Under the pieces are notes generated by a model, which did no database searches, had not been told where the DNA came from, and was given only the letters and a program-made list of their open reading frames with translations. Made by a program: the position numbers and the translations under genes. 64,000 bases of DNA from an uncultured Dorea sp. (GTDB lineage: Bacteria; Bacillota; Clostridia; Lachnospirales; Lachnospiraceae), in NCBI GenBank assembly GCA_947645355.1, contig CANSCI010000002.1, positions 1-64,000 of the forward strand, given 5' to 3'. This document shows positions 61,211 through 64,000 of this stretch, piece by piece. The first letter of the stretch is position 1. Each line of letters opens with the position of its first letter.

Positions 61211-61645
61211 TTATCCTCTTAGGCGTTGTTTAATCTGCGAAGAAGAAATTCCTTCCGTGTATGTCGGCTCCACGATCTTTCCTCCCCACTCCGCCATGAT
61301 CCGAATCGCTTTTTCCCGTACATCTGCCAGGGGGCCTTTCTGCCAGTCTGTTCCGTGAACCATGTAATCCGGCTGATACTTTCTCAGATTGTCCTCATAG
61401 TCCCTTGTTGTCTGCGGAACAACCTGGGATACCCCTTTGATATTCTCAATTACGATCCTCCGATCCTCATAATGCATTGCCGGTGGTTTTTTATAAGAGG
61501 CAATTGCTTCATCCGTAAAAAGACCAACCATCACTTCTCCCAATTCGGCAGAAACCTGAATAATATGGATATGGCCCGGATGAACCAGGTCTGCCGCCAT
61601 CGGCACATAAACTAATTTCTTTTCTCTCATTGTTAGTTCCCTCAT
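61211..61645 (-). CDS. Small cytidylyltransferase-like protein
   Basis: A 144-residue HIGH-superfamily nucleotidyltransferase (PF01467): VHPGHIHII is the HxGH motif, with MVGLFTDEAIASYKKPP and YTEGISSSQIKQRLRG (ISSSxI/K motif). It resembles TagD-type glycerol-3-phosphate cytidylyltransferases and the N-terminal domain of the PEP mutase next door, from which it may derive by duplication. In this setting it most likely activates a phosphonate or polyol phosphate with CTP. The ATG at 61645 overlaps the aepX stop by four bases; an ATG five codons later with GAGGGA ahead is also possible. Confidence 0.82.
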   Translation of the reverse strand: MRELTMREKKLVYVPMAADLVHPGHIHIIQVSAELGEVMVGLFTDEAIASYKKPPAMHYEDRRIVIENIKGVSQVVPQTTRDYEDNLRKYQPDYMVHGTDWQKGPLADVREKAIRIMAEWGGKIVEPTYTEGISSSQIKQRLRG

Positions 61646-62943
61646 CTTTCCGTTACCGGAATAAAACGAATAACTTCTTTAACCGGCATACAAATATTAT
61701 CCACGCATTCCGATGACCCATTCTGTAAAATCTCTGTAGCCGCCCGCTTCATGGCTGGAAAAGCACTTCGCAATAAATGATTGGCATAAATGATAATATT
61801 CGCCCCATGATTTGCCAACTCCTGCTCCACAATGTGATTGTACGTTGTCGGAACCAGAACAAGCGGAATGTCCGGATACTTTTGCCTGAATTTTTCACAA
61901 AAACCATATACTTCATCCGGTTCCCGGCTTTTTGAATGGATCATAATCCCATCAGCCCCTGCCCGAATATAGCATTCTGCCCGAGCCAGCGCATCGTTTT
62001 CTCCCTTATTTAAGATCAAACTCTCGATCCGGGCAATGATCATAAATTCTTTTGTTGTCAACACTGATTTTGCTGCCCGAATTTTGTCCGCAAAATGTTC
62101 CGGCTCATCCTGTGTCTGTGCTACTTCTGTTCCAAAAAGGGAATTTCTCTTAGCTCCTGTCTTGTCCTCGATAACGACAGCCGATACCCCAATCCGTTCC
62201 AATGTCTGCACAATATAAACAAAATGATCTATCTGCCCGCCTGTGTCACCGTCTACCATAATTGGCTTGGTCGTCACTTCCATAATTTCCTGAATTCTTG
62301 TAATACGACTCGACCAGTCAATCAACTCTATATCCGGCTTTCCTCTTGATGCCGAATCACACAAAGAAGATTCCCATATTGCATCATACGTTCTTGTTTC
62401 CTGCCCGACTGTGCATTGTGCATTTTCGACAATCAGTCCTGTTAAACCATCATGGGCTTCCATGACCCGGACATACGGCTTTAATGTCAACAGCTTCCGA
62501 AGCATTCCCCGGCGTACTTCCGGCATAGACTGCCCCCGGTGAAACATTGTCTCCACAAGATTCACACTGTTCTCTTCATTGTAAGGATATTCAATCAATT
62601 CACCGCCATATTGTTTTAACAGTTCCAGTAATTCTGTTCGAATTGCCGACTTAATGCCGCTTTTCCAATCATCTCCATGTACTATAATATCCGGATGATA
62701 TGTCTGCAGGATCTTTTCATATCCAATCGTATCTTTTTTTACAACCTGTGCCACAAAATCCAAATTTTCAAAAAGCTTACAACGGTCCTCCCAGGAAACA
62801 AGCGGAGGACTTTTATACTGTGCAATTACATCATCGGTTAATACACCGATCATCAACTCGCCATACTGAGACGCTTTCTTCATCACTTCCAGATGTCCAT
62901 AGTGCAGCACATCTGTACTAAAACTCATATAAACCCGCTTCAT
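61642..62943 (-). CDS. aepX: Phosphoenolpyruvate mutase fused to an N-terminal cytidylyltransferase-like domain
   Basis: PEP mutase makes the C-P bond, converting PEP to phosphonopyruvate. Residues 1 to about 130 are a cytidylyltransferase-like domain (HYGH at 14-17, GVLTDDVIAQYKSPP, VHGDDWKSG). Residues about 145-430 are the mutase barrel: IWESSLCDSASRG, MVDGDTGG with Asp231 and Asp233, and the gating-loop signature EDKTGAKRNS (259-268), the EDKxxxxxNS pattern that separates mutases from isocitrate-lyase-like hydrolases. The fusion is known in surface-phosphonate loci. The stop overlaps the following start (ATGA), and its ATG overlaps the upstream radical SAM gene. Confidence 0.93.
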   Translation of the reverse strand: MKRVYMSFSTDVLHYGHLEVMKKASQYGELMIGVLTDDVIAQYKSPPLVSWEDRCKLFENLDFVAQVVKKDTIGYEKILQTYHPDIIVHGDDWKSGIKSAIRTELLELLKQYGGELIEYPYNEENSVNLVETMFHRGQSMPEVRRGMLRKLLTLKPYVRVMEAHDGLTGLIVENAQCTVGQETRTYDAIWESSLCDSASRGKPDIELIDWSSRITRIQEIMEVTTKPIMVDGDTGGQIDHFVYIVQTLERIGVSAVVIEDKTGAKRNSLFGTEVAQTQDEPEHFADKIRAAKSVLTTKEFMIIARIESLILNKGENDALARAECYIRAGADGIMIHSKSREPDEVYGFCEKFRQKYPDIPLVLVPTTYNHIVEQELANHGANIIIYANHLLRSAFPAMKRAATEILQNGSSECVDNICMPVKEVIRFIPVTER

Positions 62944-63956
62944 GCCAGATACCCCGCCTTTTTTAATCGTTCTCTGACCAGCTCGTCCGAAAAAATATCC
63001 TCATTCTTCGTCGCAAGTTCGGGCGTCAAAGGCTTCGCCTCCCGGTACTCGTGATGCACACAGCCGTCACATAGTGTTCCTTCCAGCTTATCCTCTATAA
63101 ATGCCTGACGTATCTTTTTCATTTTCTCACCATACCAGCCATCTTTAAGAGAAACCTTGTTTAAGTCTGCCACCACGAGCATATTCTCAAAATCTGCGTT
63201 CTCTACCGATAAATACCCTTCACATGTTACCGATACAGCATCAAAAGGCAAATTACACCGCCTGTACTGCTCTGTATCATCTGTACATTTTAGAAGGGTC
63301 TCGATCTCCGGCATGTAACCTCCCTGGTTATACACATTTTTAAAGACTATTTCATCAGCCAACCCTTCAAACACTTCAAAATATTGATCTTTCATCCCTT
63401 GTGTATAACGAGTCAGAATACCTGTCACGAAAATTTTATAGGCTTTTCCTGTTTGTTCGCGATATTCATTCAAGTATTTTAGATGATCGCATACAACATT
63501 AAAATCATCACGCCCATGAATAAATGCGTACATTTCCCGCTCCGGCGCATTGATTGAAAACTTCACACTGTCTATACCGGCATCTACCACCGCCCGAATC
63601 TTTTCCGGAGTCGCCAAAGCTCCATTCGATGTCAGATACACATAAGAATAGCCCATTTCCTTTGCCCACCGAATATATTCCGGCAATTCCTTTACAAGAA
63701 AAGGCTCCCCTGTCGCATAAAACCCTACTTCCCTGGTTCCTAAATCATATGCCTGCTGTAGAATATCTCGTACAAATGCCGGTTTAATCATTTGTACGGG
63801 GCGTTTCATCTTCTGGTGGGCACAAAAAATGCATGCATGGTTACAGGCATTCGATGTTTCTATGAGAAAATTAGTATAAGGAAAAGGTGGTTCCAAACAA
63901 TACAATTCTTTTCTGTCAGCTTTTTTTAAAGTAATTCGTTCTTGCAAATTCATCAT
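62940..63956 (-). CDS. Radical SAM/SPASM protein in the phosphonate operon
   Basis: A 338-residue radical SAM enzyme. CNHACIFC (Cys38, 42, 45) binds the SAM-cleaving [4Fe-4S] cluster; YATGEPFL is the GGEP-like motif and YLTSNGALA follows. The C-terminus has CRRCNLP is not present, but RRCNLPFDAVSVTCEGYLS and CDGCVHHEY form an SPASM-like cysteine set for auxiliary clusters. It is four bases into overlap with aepX, so it belongs to the phosphonate unit. A role in modifying the phosphonate or its sugar carrier is inferred; no peptide substrate gene is seen. GGGAGGAG lies eight bases before the start; the operon continues beyond the window. Confidence 0.8.
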   Translation of the reverse strand: MMNLQERITLKKADRKELYCLEPPFPYTNFLIETSNACNHACIFCAHQKMKRPVQMIKPAFVRDILQQAYDLGTREVGFYATGEPFLVKELPEYIRWAKEMGYSYVYLTSNGALATPEKIRAVVDAGIDSVKFSINAPEREMYAFIHGRDDFNVVCDHLKYLNEYREQTGKAYKIFVTGILTRYTQGMKDQYFEVFEGLADEIVFKNVYNQGGYMPEIETLLKCTDDTEQYRRCNLPFDAVSVTCEGYLSVENADFENMLVVADLNKVSLKDGWYGEKMKKIRQAFIEDKLEGTLCDGCVHHEYREAKPLTPELATKNEDIFSDELVRERLKKAGYLA

Positions 63957-64000
63957 GTACTCCTCCCTACGCAGATATCTTATTTTACAGACTTTAATTC

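Noticed and set aside
1-64000. CRISPR arrays, rRNA, tRNA or insertion sequences
   Set aside because: No regularly spaced direct repeats, tRNA cloverleaf-like or rRNA-like stretches, or transposase reading frames were noticed by eye; a covariance-model search would be the proper test.

Overview
The window looks like the chromosome of an anaerobic, flagellated member of the Clostridia, most likely a Lachnospiraceae relative (Dorea / [Clostridium] scindens-like). This rests on the flgK-flgL-DUF6470-fliW-csrA order, the type III glutamine synthetase, the abundance of Fe-S and radical SAM enzymes, strong AGGAGG ribosome binding sites and TTGACA/TATAAT promoters. The genus is inference. No rRNA, tRNA, CRISPR array, transposase or phage gene was seen.

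Layout. (1) 1-3.6 kb, + strand: the end of a flagellar operon (hook-filament junction proteins, then FliW and CsrA), closed by a bidirectional terminator. (2) 3.7-7.5 kb, - strand: a lipoprotein-dependent ABC importer followed by purC. (3) 7.6-18.7 kb, - strand: a compact nine-gene operon with its own promoter and terminator. It encodes a VOC protein, an Fe-S aldo-keto reductase, an acetolactate-synthase-like ThDP enzyme, an SDR, an FkbM methyltransferase, a 3-dehydroquinate-synthase-like cyclase, an FGGY kinase, a pyruvate-aldolase fusion and a radical SAM/SPASM enzyme. It reads as an undescribed small-molecule or glycan-precursor pathway. (4) 18.8-21.5 kb: a single 856-residue CoA-disulfide-reductase / rhodanese / siroheme-reductase fusion. 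(5) 21.6-37.4 kb: a glutamine hub, with carA-carB-gltB-gltD on the - strand and glnN-purF on the + strand, separated by an AT-rich AlbA_2/HTH gene that looks acquired. (6) 37.4-64 kb, - strand: a surface-glycan locus of more than twenty genes running in from beyond the right edge.

How the parts work together. GlnN makes glutamine. CarAB, GltBD and PurF spend it on carbamoyl phosphate, glutamate and purines. The leaders of both carA and glnN carry, within about ten bases of the predicted transcript start, a small hairpin with an A1/G4 hexaloop that overlaps the left arm of an intrinsic terminator. This is the geometry of ANTAR-protein antitermination and suggests joint nitrogen control, although only one hexaloop hairpin is visible in each leader.

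The glycan locus joins a phosphonate module (PEP mutase fused to a cytidylyltransferase, a second cytidylyltransferase, phosphonopyruvate decarboxylase, LicD) to teichoic-acid-like functions (three IspD/TarI-type proteins, TagF/TagB-like transferases), rhamnan-type RgpF transferases, GT4 enzymes, a WbsX protein, a deacetylase and a methyltransferase. The likely product is a phosphonate- or phosphodiester-decorated cell-surface polymer. Nine of its proteins carry the same kind of small Rossmann (GxGxxG-like) domain, at either end of unrelated catalytic modules.
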